Positions 21,912 to 32,037 of a DNA stretch of 64,000 nucleotides are shown here, one piece after another. A program made the position numbers and the translations under genes. Origin of the DNA: Colletes latitarsis (lineage: Eukaryota; Arthropoda; Insecta; Hymenoptera; Colletidae); the NCBI RefSeq assembly GCF_051014445.1, contig NW_027488378.1, positions 620,001 through 684,000 of the forward strand. Reading direction: 5' to 3'. The notes below the pieces were generated by a model. The model did not search any database and was not told the origin of the DNA. It worked only from the letters and a program-made list of their open reading frames with translations. Numbering within the stretch: the stretch's first letter is position 1; each line of letters begins with the position of its first letter.

Positions 21912-22685
21912 ATGGCGCCCCGCCTCCTCCTCCAGGCCAAACTCAACCACTGCCGCGCGGCACAGGATATGATGTCCCAAGTCCTCGCGGAGTGGGGGGT
22001 TGGACTGGCTGTCGCCGCCGAACCGTACCGCGTCCCTGATCAGCCTCATTGGGTGGGCGACGCGGACGGCTTGGTGGCGACGGTATGGGGAGGTGGCGAC
22101 GGGTCCCCGCCGTTCTCCATGCTTGAGCGCGATCGGGTATTCGTCGCCGTGGACTGGGGGGGCGTGGCCGTGGTGGGGTGCTACATATCGCCTCGCAGCG
22201 GTCACATCGCGTTCGAGCAGTACCTGGCCGAGGTCGCGACACGTGTGCAGCGCTGCGCGGCCTGGCCGGTGCTCGTCCTGGGGGACTTCAACGCCAAGTC
22301 GGTGGCCTGGGGGTCCCCCAGGACTTCCGTTCGCGGCGGGATCCTGGGCGACTGGGCGGCGGGGCTCGACCTTCGGGTACTGAACCTGGGGTTGGAGCAC
22401 ACGTGTGTGCGGCGATATGGGGGGTCTATCGTGGATGTTGGATTCGCGACCCCCAACGCCGTGCGCATGGTGTCGGGTTGGCACGTGGTCGCGGGGGCAG
22501 AGACACTCTCCGATCACCGGTACATCCGGATGGAGGTTTCTGCCGCCGCGAGTGCATCCCGACACGGCCGCCTGCGTGGCACCCCACCACGCCGCTGGGC
22601 GCTTCGGCGCCTGGACAAGGACGCCCTGATGGCAGCTGCCCTCGCTGCAACTTGGCCGCAGGGGCAGCCGAGTTGCCGAGTATAG
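21912..22685 (+). pseudogene. ORF2 endonuclease fragment of element 2
   Basis: Starts at an ATG in the context TTAATGG and encodes the apurinic-type endonuclease of R1 elements: LLLQAKLNHCRAAQD at the start, AAEPY near residue 38, GDFNAKS near 123 and SDHRYI near 200. A small change near 22663 shifts the frame in the last few codons, and the element is cut at 22692. Reverse transcriptase is absent. This domain would nick the chromosomal target. From 22207 to about 22661 the DNA is identical to element 3. Confidence 0.88.
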
Positions 22686-22692
22686 AGGAGGT

Positions 22693-23077
22693 CCCCTCAG
22701 GGGCTGCCAGCCTTTCAGCTGCAGTACGGGCTTAACGAACCCGGGGTACCCGAGTCATACACACACCGTAAGCCTCCTGTTGGTCGTCACAACGACCCAT
22801 TCACAATTCCCTATTGGTTTTGTGAATGGTACGTGACGGCAGGAGGAACGGGGGTCTTGGCTTAACCGCCTGGGCCACGAGTATGGCGACTCTATAAAAT
22901 CGCCCTCCAATCCTAAGCTATGGTGCGCGGCGATGGGATGCATGGTTGGGGGAGAAGGCCCAATCCCAAGCGACCACCTCCGGGTGCACCTGCCGAACCC
23001 CCGGAGTATTAGGCTTACCTGGGTAAGGCGGCTCTGCCCGGGTGGACCTTTATTTCCGACCATCTCGTGGGATTATT
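22693..23077 (+). other. 5'UTR of element 3
   Basis: 385-nt leader. The first bases form a CCCC-TCA-GGGG hairpin, also present in elements A and 2. The middle (from about 22765) is close to element 2, whereas the first ~70 nt are more diverged. It presumably carries the internal promoter, but I recognise no core motif. Confidence 0.7.
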
Positions 23078-24955
23078 ATGGACACAGAAAATAAAATGGG
23101 GATGGGGCGGGTTTTGTCGGTTGGGGAGGACGGAGACGGGGTTGGGGTTAGGGTGGCGGCGCTCGCGCCCCACTCAGCGCCAGGTCCGGCTTCGTGGAGG
23201 GTGGAGGAGGACGACGAGACGGCATCGGTCTCGTCCTTCTCCTCCAGCACGAGCCACATAGGCTCTAAGAGGAAGAGGACGGGGCAGGCCGTCGTCGAGG
23301 TGGGCGGGGCGATGAGCCCGTCGGTGAGGCTGAGTTGCCTCAGGGACGAGGTGACCGAGGAGATATCGGAGAGGATCTCCTCGTCCCTGAGGCGGGTGGA
23401 GAAAGTCGCCGCTGCCTGCGCCTTTAAGGGGCAGAAAAGCGGTGGCGCGGAGGCCCTGAAGGCCGCGGCGGAAGAAATGAGGGAGGCGGCGCGGGAGCTC
23501 AGAGGGCGGAACGCCCGTCTGCAGCTCCTGTTGGAGGAGGAGCGACAGGGGAGGAGGAGGGCAGAGGCGCTGTGGAACAGCGCGGCCCTCCCTCCCATCC
23601 TCCCTCCTCCTCCACCGCCGCGTCCCTCGGCGGAGGTAAATAAGCGGAGTGCGGCGGCAGTGGTGCGGGGCACCGCGGGCCCCTCCACCCGCACTCCGCC
23701 CGTGAAGAAGTCCCCGTCCTCCTCAGAAGACGATCTTCTGAGGAGGATTGGGGACATGATTGATGGCAAGCTGGCCGCCTTCCGGGAGGAGCTCCTCGCC
23801 GGAAGAGCGGTCAGCAGGAAGGCGGTGCCTCCCCGACCTGTTCCGGTACAGTCGGGGAAGGCAAAGAAGGGCGGAGTGAAGGCTCCGCCCAGCGTTGCGG
23901 CACCAGGGCCCCGGGTCGCGACCCCCAAGGAGGGTGGTGTACCCGTGGTCGCGGTGGTCGCGTCCTCCACAGCACCCTCCCAAGGGGGGGTGGCGTGGAG
24001 TGAGGTGGTGGGGCGGAAGGCGAAGCGGGCGGCGAGGAAGGCCTCGCAACCGCAGCCTCCGCCTCCGCCGCCGGCGGCCAAGGTAAAGGCCGCGAAGGTC
24101 GGGAAGGCACGACCAGGTCGTCCCCCAAAAACGGCAGCGGTGACGCTGACCGTTGCGCAGGGGGGCGACCTGACCCTCGCGGAGGCGATGCGGATCGCCA
24201 GGGAGAATATCTCCCTGGAAGAGCTGGGCATCGCCTCCGTGAGGGCGAAGAGGGCCGTGACCGGGGGTCTCTTGCTGGAGATCCCCGGTGCAGAAGGCGG
24301 CGCGAAGGCGGATCGTCTCGCCCAGAGGCTCCGGGAGCAGCTGGGCGAGCGAGGTGTCCGGGTCGCCCGGCCCACGAAGCGCACGGAGATGCGCGTTTGT
24401 GGGCTGGACGACTCGGTCAGCGCACAGGATGTGTCCCGTGCCCTTGCGAGGGCGGGGGACTGTCCTGTGGAGGACCTGCGGATCGGAGAGATCCGCAGGT
24501 CGCCCTCCGGCCTCGGGTCGGTGTGGGCCCGGTGCCCCCTCTCCGCCGCCCGTAAGGTGGCGGAATCCGGGAGGGTGTTGGTGGGGTGGGTTTCGGCGCG
24601 AGTGGAAATCCTCGCGCCGCGCCCGCTCCAGTGTCACCGCTGCCTCGAATTGGGGCACGTGAGGCAGTGGTGCACCTCGCCGGTGGACCGCAGCGGTCAG
24701 TGTTACCGCTGCGGTGCCAAAGAGCACCGTGCGAGCCAGTGCTCGGCGGCCCCCCACTGCCCGCTGTGTGCGGACATGGGGAGACCAGCCGATCACAGGG
24801 TGGGGAGCAAGAAGTGCTCCCCCCCCTCCCGGAAGGAGAGGAAGAGGCGGGCTGCACCGGCTCCGGTGCCGAGGGCGGTGGCATCGTCCTCCATGGAGGT
24901 GGACGGTGCTACGGGGACGGACGGCCGGGAGGAGGCTGGCGCGGCCATTAATTAA
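23078..24955 (+). CDS. ORF1 (Gag-like, zinc-knuckle protein) of R1-like element 3
   Basis: Intact 625-codon frame; the ATG at 23078 matches the ORF1 start of element 2. From the N-terminus: acidic, serine-rich region; KRKR basic patch near residue 65; helical Arg/Glu-rich segment about 130-180, likely coiled coil; a Pro/Ala/Lys-rich middle; a folded region about 370-510 that pairs with the R1-type ORF1 fold; three zinc knuckles about 518-585 (CHRCLELGHVRQWC, CYRCGAKEHRASQC, then CPLC with His/Cys); and a basic tail. The predicted role is an RNA-binding chaperone of the transposition particle. Its stop overlaps the ORF2 start in TAATG, suggesting that ORF2 is made by termination-reinitiation, as described for the related SART1 element. 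Confidence 0.9.
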   Translation: MDTENKMGMGRVLSVGEDGDGVGVRVAALAPHSAPGPASWRVEEDDETASVSSFSSSTSHIGSKRKRTGQAVVEVGGAMSPSVRLSCLRDEVTEEISERISSSLRRVEKVAAACAFKGQKSGGAEALKAAAEEMREAARELRGRNARLQLLLEEERQGRRRAEALWNSAALPPILPPPPPPRPSAEVNKRSAAAVVRGTAGPSTRTPPVKKSPSSSEDDLLRRIGDMIDGKLAAFREELLAGRAVSRKAVPPRPVPVQSGKAKKGGVKAPPSVAAPGPRVATPKEGGVPVVAVVASSTAPSQGGVAWSEVVGRKAKRAARKASQPQPPPPPPAAKVKAAKVGKARPGRPPKTAAVTLTVAQGGDLTLAEAMRIARENISLEELGIASVRAKRAVTGGLLLEIPGAEGGAKADRLAQRLREQLGERGVRVARPTKRTEMRVCGLDDSVSAQDVSRALARAGDCPVEDLRIGEIRRSPSGLGSVWARCPLSAARKVAESGRVLVGWVSARVEILAPRPLQCHRCLELGHVRQWCTSPVDRSGQCYRCGAKEHRASQCSAAPHCPLCADMGRPADHRVGSKKCSPPSRKERKRRAAPAPVPRAVASSSMEVDGATGTDGREEAGAAIN

Positions 24956-27900
24956 TGCCGCCCCGCCTCCTCCTCCAGGCTAACCTCAACCACTGCCGCG
25001 CGGCACAGGACTTGATGTCCCAAGTCCTCGCGGAGTGGGGGGTTGGACTGGCTGTCGCCGCCGAGCCGTACCGCGTCCCTGATCAGCCTCATTGGGTGGG
25101 CGACGCGGACGGTTTGGTGGCGACGGTATGGGGAGGTGGCGACGGGTCCCCGCCGTTCTCCATGCTGGAGCGCGATCGGGGATTCGTCGCCGTGGACTGG
25201 GGAGGCGTGGCCGTGGTGGGGTGCTACATATCGCCTCGCAGCGGTCACGTCGCGTTCGAGCAGTACCTGGCCGAGGTCGCGACACGTGTGCAGCGCTGCG
25301 CGGCCTGGCCGGTGCTCGTCCTGGGGGACTTCAACGCCAAGTCGGTGGCCTGGGGGTCCCCCAGGACTTCCGTTCGCGGCGGGATCCTGGGCGACTGGGC
25401 GGCGGGGCTCGACCTTCGGGTACTGAACCTGGGGTTGGAGCACACGTGTGTGCGGCGATATGGGGGGTCTATCGTGGATGTTGGATTCGCGACCCCCAAC
25501 GCCGTGCGCATGGTGTCGGGTTGGCACGTGGTCGCGGGGGCAGAGACACTCTCCGATCACCGGTACATCCGGATGGAGGTTTCTGCCGCCGCGAGTGCAT
25601 CCCGACACGGCCGCCTGCGTGGCACCCCACCACGCCGCTGGGCGCTTCGGCGCCTGGACAAGGACGCCCTGATGGCAGCTGCCCTCGCTGCAACTTGGCC
25701 GCAGGGAGCGGCCGAGTTGCCGAGCATAGAGGAGGAGGTCGCCCGGCTCGGAGCATTGGTCGCGGGTATTTGCGACGCGGCGATGCCTCGGGTCGGGCGG
25801 GCTTCTCCTCGCCGGGCAGTGTACTGGTGGTCGGACGCGATCGCGGAGTTGCGAGTCGCGACTGTCCGCGCCCGACGCCAGTACACCCGCGCGCGCCGTC
25901 GTCAACGTACAGGCGACGGCGTGGCGCGAGCGAGGGCAGCTGATGACCTGTATGGAGCATACCGCGTGGCGCGGGTTGCTCTGCAGGTCGCCATCAAACG
26001 GGCCAAGACCCAGGCATGGAAGGAGCTCCTCCAGACCCTTGATGACGATCCATGGGGGCGCCCATATAAGGTGGTGCTGAATAAGCTCCGCCCGTGGGCG
26101 CCCCCCGTCACCGAGGGTCTTGACCCCCGGCTGCTGGAGGACGTGGTCAATACACTCTTCCCAATTGGGGAGAGGGGACCGCGTCCTCCGGCGGCGGCGG
26201 CTGTCCCAGTGGAGTGGACGGCCGAGCTGGGGGTCACGCAGGAGGAGCTGGCAGCGGCCATCAGACGGCTCGGGGTTCGTAACACGGCCCCGAGTCCGGA
26301 TGGTGTGCCCGGCCGGGTTTGGGTCTTGACCCAGGGCGACCTTGGGGCCGACCTCAGGCGGTTGTTCGACCGCTGCCTGAGGGACGGGCGATTCCCCCCT
26401 AGTTGGAAGGTGGCGAGGATGGTCCTCCTCTGGAAGGAGGGTCGGCCCGCGGAGTCTCCCTCCGCATACCGGCCCATTTGTCCCCTCGACGAGGTGGGCA
26501 AGCTCTTCGAGCGTGTGATTGCTGCCCGCCTCGTCGAGCACCTGTCGCGGGGTGATCCCGGTCTGGTCGACTGCCAGTTCGGTTTCCGGGGGGGCCGATC
26601 GACTACCGACGCGATAGGTCGTGTGAGGGCCCTCTCGGAGGCGGCCGTCTCCCGGGGAGGGGTGGCATTGGCAATATCCTTGGATATTGCCAATGCCTTT
26701 AACACCCTCCCCTGGGAAGAGATAAGGAGGGGACTCGAATATCATCGAGTCCCCCCTTGTCTCAGGGTGGTCGTCGGGGATTATATCCGCGGCAGGTGGA
26801 TCGAGTATCCGGGCCGGGATGGTGATATGCGGAGGGAGGTGTACTGCGGTGTTCCGCAGGGGTCGGTCCTCGGACCACTCCTGTGGAACATCGCGTACGA
26901 CTCGGTGTTGCGGGCCGGCCTCCCCGACGGCGTCAGCACGGTGTGTTATGCGGATGACACACTGGTGCTGGCCGTCGGGCGCACTGGGGGAGGGCCATGC
27001 GTCGCGCGGAGGAGGGGTCGCAACGCGTCGTCGACCGGATCAGGGGGATGGGGATGACGGTGGCGGTCCATAAGACCGAGGTGATTGCGTTTCATTCACC
27101 TCGGCAGGATCCGCCACCCCCTCTGATCCGGGTGGGTGGGGCTGACATCGAGGTGAAGCCCCAGATCAGGTATCTGGGGCTGATCCTCGATAGCCACTGG
27201 CGTTTCGAGGAGCATTTCCGCTGCCTGGTCCCCCGGTTGGAAAGGATGGTTGCGGCTCTGGGCCGGATCCTGCCCAACCTGGGGGGCCCGGCGGGCCGAG
27301 TTCGTCGCCTCTATGTGGCAATGGTCCAGTCGGTGGCCCTATACGGGGCCCCCGTCTGGGCGGACGACCTGGCTGCCTCCCGGCGCAGCATGACTATGCT
27401 GCGTCGGGTGCAGAGGCGCATGGCGCTCAGGGTCGTCCGCGGGTATCGGACCATGTCACATGAGGCGGCGACGGTTCTAGCGGGGATGCCGCCCATGGAC
27501 CTGCTCGCGCGGTCGCACGCGGTGATGTACCGGCACCGCGTCGACCGTCGCGCGGGGGTGGGGGCGGTCCCGGGCGGGCAGGAACCTGCTTGGGGCGATT
27601 TGAAGCGCCAGGCCCGGCAGTCCGTGTTGCTCGCGTGGCAGGAGCGGCTGGCTCTGCCAACCGCGGGGCACCGGACTGTCGGGGCTGTTCGGCCACTCCT
27701 GAAGGAGTGGCTGGACAGAGGCCATGGCAGCCTCACCTACCGGCTGGCACAGGTATTTCCCGGGCATGGTAGCTTCGGAAGATACCTGTGCCGGATAGGG
27801 AAGGAGCCGACGGCGCGTTGCTGCCATTGTGACGCCGAGCAGGTCACGGCTGATCATACCCTCCAGGTATGCCCAGCGTGGGAGGGGGAGCGCCGTGTCC

Positions 27901-28124
27901 TGGTCGGCGTCGTCGGGCGGGATGTCTCGCTGCCGGGCGTGGTGCGCGCCATGCTCGGCAGCGAGAGGAAGTGGAGGGCCGTGGCCTCCTTCTGCGAGAC
28001 CGTAATGCTGCAGAAGGAGGCCGCGGGAAGGGAGCGCGAGCTTCAGCGGCGCGCTCGTATGGTGGCGCGAGGGCGTCGCCCGGGCGCCAGGCGTCGCGGG
28101 CGGCGGCCTTTGCGCGTCGGATGA
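24955..28124 (+). pseudogene. ORF2 endonuclease-reverse transcriptase of element 3, one frameshift
   Basis: About 1056 codons if one missing base is allowed for. N-terminal endonuclease: LLLQANLNHCRAAQD, AEPY near 39, GDFNAKS near 123, SDHRYI near 200. Reverse transcriptase about 470-760: AYRPICPLDEVGKLFERV, SLDIANAFNTLPW, GVPQGSVLGPLLWN, catalytic YADD near 663. Cys-His region near 944 (CRIGKEPTARCCHC...H...C) and an Arg-rich tail. Near 26978 the run GGGG of copy G is GGG here, so translation leaves the frame just after YADD and re-enters after about 27000. Otherwise no stop. The protein would nick the target and copy the element RNA onto it. Upstream of about 27765 it follows copy G, downstream it follows copy F. 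Confidence 0.9.
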
Positions 28125-28616
28125 CCCTGGCTGCGAAGGGGGCCCTGAGGGGAGCCTCCTCCCGCCAGGCGGCGATAGTTCGGACCGGGTGGGTCCGGCC
28201 CACGGGGAGGCACCCTCGGTGGCCTGGAGCGGCCATGAGCTCCCAGCCGCCGAGGGGTAGAAACGGGGTCGCCGGCGGGTGCGAGTTGGAGCTCGCAGCA
28301 CGCCACTAAATGCGGCCCCGAGACGGATGGCGGCGGGATGGAGTAGCCCCGTCCTGTCGCTATGAGACACAGTGTCTACCGGGGGGACCGTTTGTCCCAC
28401 CCGGGGATGGGCGCAAGGCGCGGGCACGGGGAGGATACCGGAAGAATGCTTCGAGCGATTCCCGGTATCCTCCCAAATCGTGCGGAAGGGTCACCGTGGG
28501 GTTTTTTGTGGGTAGGTCCCGCGCCCGTCATTCTACGGGCGCGAGGAACCCCACACAACCCTGCCGCCACCCTCCAAAGAGGTGGGAGGGAGTCTTTCGA
28601 AGATTTTCCCCACGGC
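28125..28616 (+). other. 3'UTR of element 3 with stem-loops
   Basis: 492 nt of non-coding tail of the F-like subtype. It contains the 13-bp stem GGGAGGATACCGG / CCGGTATCCTCCC at 28429-28474, an 8-bp GCGCCCGT / ACGGGCGC hairpin near 28521-28542, and the terminal TTTTCCCCACG before the poly(A). Confidence 0.75.
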
Positions 28617-28643
28617 AAAAAAAAAAAAAAAAAAAAAAAAAAA

Positions 28644-28655
28644 TCTCACTACTTG
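28644..28655 (+). repeat. Target-site duplication, copy 3 (after element 3)
   Basis: TCTCACTACTTG directly follows the poly(A) of element 3. It differs from the copies at 19035 and 19643 in the first base only. Confidence 0.85.
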
Positions 28656-29594
28656 CATACTAGCTTACTGGCTGCTTACCTCCTTACTGCTAGCTTACTA
28701 GCTTGCTGCTTTGTACTAACTTACTGCTGTGTTACTGACATATCGGTTGCTTACTAGCTTACTGCTTGCTTACCAGCCTACTACTTGCATACAAGCTTAC
28801 TGGTTGCTTACTAGCTTACTGCTTGCCTTCCTGCTTACTTGTTTCTTACTATCGTACTACTTCGTTACATTCATAACGCTTTCTTACTAGCTAGTCTGTT
28901 TCATAGCAGCTAACAGCTTGTTCACACTAGCTTACTGCTTACTTACTACCGAACTGCTTTCTTACTACACTCCCGCATTCTTCCTATCTAACTGCTTTCT
29001 TAGTAACTTACTGCTCCCTTACGAGGCGAATGCTTCCTCACTAGCTTCCTGCTTGCTTACTGGCTTACTGCTTTGTTAGTAGCTTACTCCTTTGTTACGA
29101 GCTTACCGCTTGCTTACTAGCTGACTGCTAGATTACTTGCTTACAGCTTGCTTACTAGCTTGCTTCTTTCTTTCTAGCTTAACGCGTGCTTACAAGCATA
29201 CTGCTTCCTTTCTAGCTTCCTGCCTGCTTACAAGCTGATACATAGCTTACTAGTTAACAGCTTTCTTACAAGCATGCTCCTAGCATTCTAGCTTGCAGGT
29301 TGCTTACTACCTTGCTGCTTCTTTTCTAGCTTACTGCTTGCTTTTTAGCTTACTACTTCCTTCCTAGCAAACTGCTTTCTTACTAGACTGCTGCATTGCT
29401 TTCTAACTCACTGATTGCTTACTAGGTTACTGCTTCCTTGCTAGCCTCCTGCTTGCATACTAGCTCGCTTCTTGCTTACTAGCTCCCTGTTTGCATACTA
29501 GCTTACAGCTAGCTAACTGGCTTCCTCCTCGCTTACTAGATAACTGCTTGCACTCTAGGTTGCTGCTTGCTTATTAGCATACTGCTTTCGTGCT

Positions 29595-30315
29595 AGCCCA
29601 CTGCTTGCCTACTAGCTTACTGCTTGCTTACTAGCCTGTGCTTGCTTTCTAGCTTAGAGCTTGCTTACTAGCTTGCTGCTTGCTTTCTAGCTCCATGCTT
29701 GCTTACTAGCACGCTGGTTGCTTACAAGCTTACTGCTTCCATACTAGCCTGTTGCTTGCTTTCTAGCCTAGTGCTTGCTTACTAGCTTCATCCTCGCTTC
29801 CTAGGTCACTGCTTGTTTACTAGCTTACTGCTTGTTTATTAGCATACTGCTTTCTGTCTGGCTCACTGCTTGCTTGCTGGCTTACTGGTTGCTTACCATC
29901 TCACTGCTTGTTCACTAGCTTACTGCTAGCTTATTAGCATACTGCGTTCTTACTAGCTCACTGCTTGCCTACTAGCTTACTGCTTGCTTACAAGCCTGCT
30001 GCTTGCTTTCTAGCTTAGAGCTTGCTTACTAGCTTGCTGCTTGCTTTCTAGCTCCATGCTTGCTTACTAGCACGCTGGTTGCTTACAAGCTTACTGCTTC
30101 CATACTAGCCTGTTGCTTGCTTTCTAGCCTAGTGCTTGCTTACTAGCTTCATCCTCGCTTCCTAGGTCACTGCTTGTTTACTAGCTTACTGCTTGTTTAT
30201 TAGCATACTGCTCTCTGTCTGGCTCACTGCTTGCTTGCTGGCTTACTGGTTGCTTACCATCTGACTGCTTGTTCACTAGCTTACTGCTAGCTTATTAGCA
30301 TACTGCGTTCTTACT
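29595..30315 (+). repeat. Two-unit 361-bp higher-order duplication
   Basis: The words CTTAGAGCTTGC, CACGCTGGTTGC, CTTCATCCTCGC and CTCTGTCTGGC or CTTTCTGTCTGGC recur in the same order exactly 361 bp apart. 361 is 19 times 19, so register with the monomer is kept. Confidence 0.88.
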
Positions 30316-31819
30316 AGCTCACTGCTTGCCTACTAGCTTACTGCTTGCTTACAAGCTTACAGCTAGCTAACTGGCTTCCTCCTCGCTTAATAGCCAACTG
30401 CTTGCCCTCTAGGTTGCTGCTTGCTTATTAGCATACTGCTTTCGTACTAGCTAACTGCTTTCCTATCTGCTTACTGCCTGCTTACTAGCTTCCTGCTTGC
30501 TTACTAGCTCACTGCATGGTCACTAGGATCCTGCTCCCATTTTAGGTCCCTGCTCGCGTACTAGCTCACTGCACGCCTACCAGTTTTCTGCTTGCTTACT
30601 TGCTTACTGCTCGATTACTAGCCTACTGCTTGTTTTTAAACTTTCTGGTTGCTTACTGGCATACTGCATTCTTACTAGCCATCTGCTTGCTTTCCAGCTT
30701 ACTGCTTCCCTACTAGCTCCCTGCTTACTCACTAGATTACTGCTTGCTTACTAGCTAACTGCTTTCTGACTCGCCTCACAGCTTGCTGGCTAGCTTACTG
30801 GTTGCTTACCAAGTTATTGGCTGCTTACTATCTTATTGCTTCCTTATTAGATTACAGCTCCCTTACTAGCTTACTGCTATCCCACTAGGTATCTGCTCGC
30901 GTACTACATAACTGCTCCCTTACTAGCTTACTGCTATCCCAATGGCAAACTGCAAGCTTACTTGCATGCAGCATTGAAACTACCTTATTGCTTGCTCGCT
31001 AGCTTAATGCTTGCGTCCTATATTACTGCTTGTTTTCTAGTATACTGCCTTGTTAATATCATACTGATATCTTACAAGCTTACAGCACTCTTACTACCAG
31101 ACTGTGCTTTTACAAGCTTACTACATCCTCACTAGCTTATTGTTTGCTTATCAGTTTGCTGATTGCTTAGTAGCTTACTGCTTCCTTACCGGCTAATTGC
31201 TTTCAAACTAGCCTCCTGCTTGCTTAATACATTACTGCTGCCTTGCTAGCTTCGAAACCCCATACCAGTATTCAACTTTCTTACTAGCTTGCTGCTTGGT
31301 TACTTGCATCCCGGTTTGTTAATAGATACCTGCTTTCCTACTAGCTAACTGCCTCTTAACTAGCTTACTGTTTGCATGCAAGCATGCTGCTTCCTAATTA
31401 GCTTACCGCTTCGCTGCTAGCTTACAGCTTGCCTACTAGCTTACGTCTTTCGCACTAGCTAACAGCTTCCTTAGTAGCTTCCAGCTTGCATACTAGCATA
31501 CTGCTTAGATACTAGCCTAATTCGTTCTTACGTGCTTACCGTTTGCTTGCTAGCATACTGCTTGCTGACTACCTTACCACTTGCCTGCCAGCATAGTGCT
31601 TGCTTTCTAGCCTACCGCTTTGTTACTAGCTAACTGCCTTCTCACTAGCTTACTGCTTTCATACTAGCTCACAGCGTGCTTACTATCTTACTGCTTGCTT
31701 ACTATGTAACTGCTCTCTAACTTGCTTAATACTTTCTTATTAGCACACTGCTTTCTTACTGACTAACAAGGTTTCTTACAAGATTAATACTTCCTTACTA
31801 CATTCCAGCTTTCTAGCTA

Positions 31820-32037
31820 GATGGAGATATGCGGAGAGAGGTGTACTGCGGCGTTCCGCAGGTGTCGGTCCTCGGGGCACTCCTGTGGAATGTCGCGTAC
31901 AATAAGGTTTTGCGGGCCGACCTCCCTGACGGCGTCAGCGCCGTGTGCTATGCAGATGACACACTGATGCTGGCCGTTGGGGCGCACTGGGGGAGGGCCA
32001 AGTGCCTCACGGAGGTGGGGGCGCAGCGCGTCGTCGG
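31820..32037 (+). pseudogene. Isolated reverse transcriptase fragment E (R1-like)
   Basis: A 218-bp piece of R1-like ORF2 covers only the second half of the reverse transcriptase palm: MRREVYCGVPQ, LLWNVAY and the catalytic CYADDTLML. It has neither poly(A), 3'UTR nor element 5' end, and is joined to satellite at both sides with no visible duplication. Its sequence is more diverged from elements 3 and G than they are from each other. It corresponds to 26820-27036 of element 3. It is not a normal target-primed insertion; it could be filler DNA from break repair or the relic left after deletions. Confidence 0.85.

Larger units (their letters stand above)
19655..22692 (+). mobile_element. R1-like element 2, 5' half fused to element 3
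   Basis: It has a complete 5' terminus (CCCCTCACGGGC...), a 5'UTR (19655-20046), ORF1 and the first ~250 codons of ORF2. It then stops without 3'UTR or poly(A), exactly where the 5' terminus of element 3 begins (22693). No satellite or target repeat lies between the two. Its ORF1 is clearly diverged from that of element 3, but its ORF2 is nearly the same, and the last ~455 bp before the junction show no difference at all. Confidence 0.9.
22693..28643 (+). mobile_element. R1-like element 3, full length
   Basis: The most complete element of the window (5951 bp): 5' terminus CCCCTCAGGGG at 22693, 5'UTR to 23077, intact ORF1, ORF2 with one frameshift, a 3'UTR with stem-loops, and a 27-nt poly(A) (28617-28643). 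The poly(A) is followed by TCTCACTACTTG, the third copy of the cluster's target repeat. Its 5' side adjoins element 2 rather than a target repeat, so elements 2 and 3 look like one joint insertion. The layout (two ORFs, zinc-knuckle ORF1, YADD reverse transcriptase, poly(A) tail) is that of the R1 clade. No 28S rDNA, the classic R1 target, is present. Confidence 0.93.
28644..31819 (+). repeat. 19-bp satellite block with 361-bp tandem duplication
   Basis: About 3.2 kb of degenerate 19-bp monomers. Two nearly identical 361-bp segments (19 monomers; first copy one base short) run 29595-29954 and 29955-30315, with the start of a third at 30316. A longer echo of about 854 bp joins 29501 to 30355. 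These mark recent unequal exchange within the array. No gene was seen. Confidence 0.97.

Noticed and set aside
19887..26745. Long antisense open frames of 444 to 597 codons opposite ORF1 and ORF2 of the R1-like elements
   Set aside because: They mirror GC-rich coding DNA, contain only low-complexity Pro/Arg/Ser/Ala sequence, have no family motif, and disappear where the sense frame shifts. They are codon-bias shadows.
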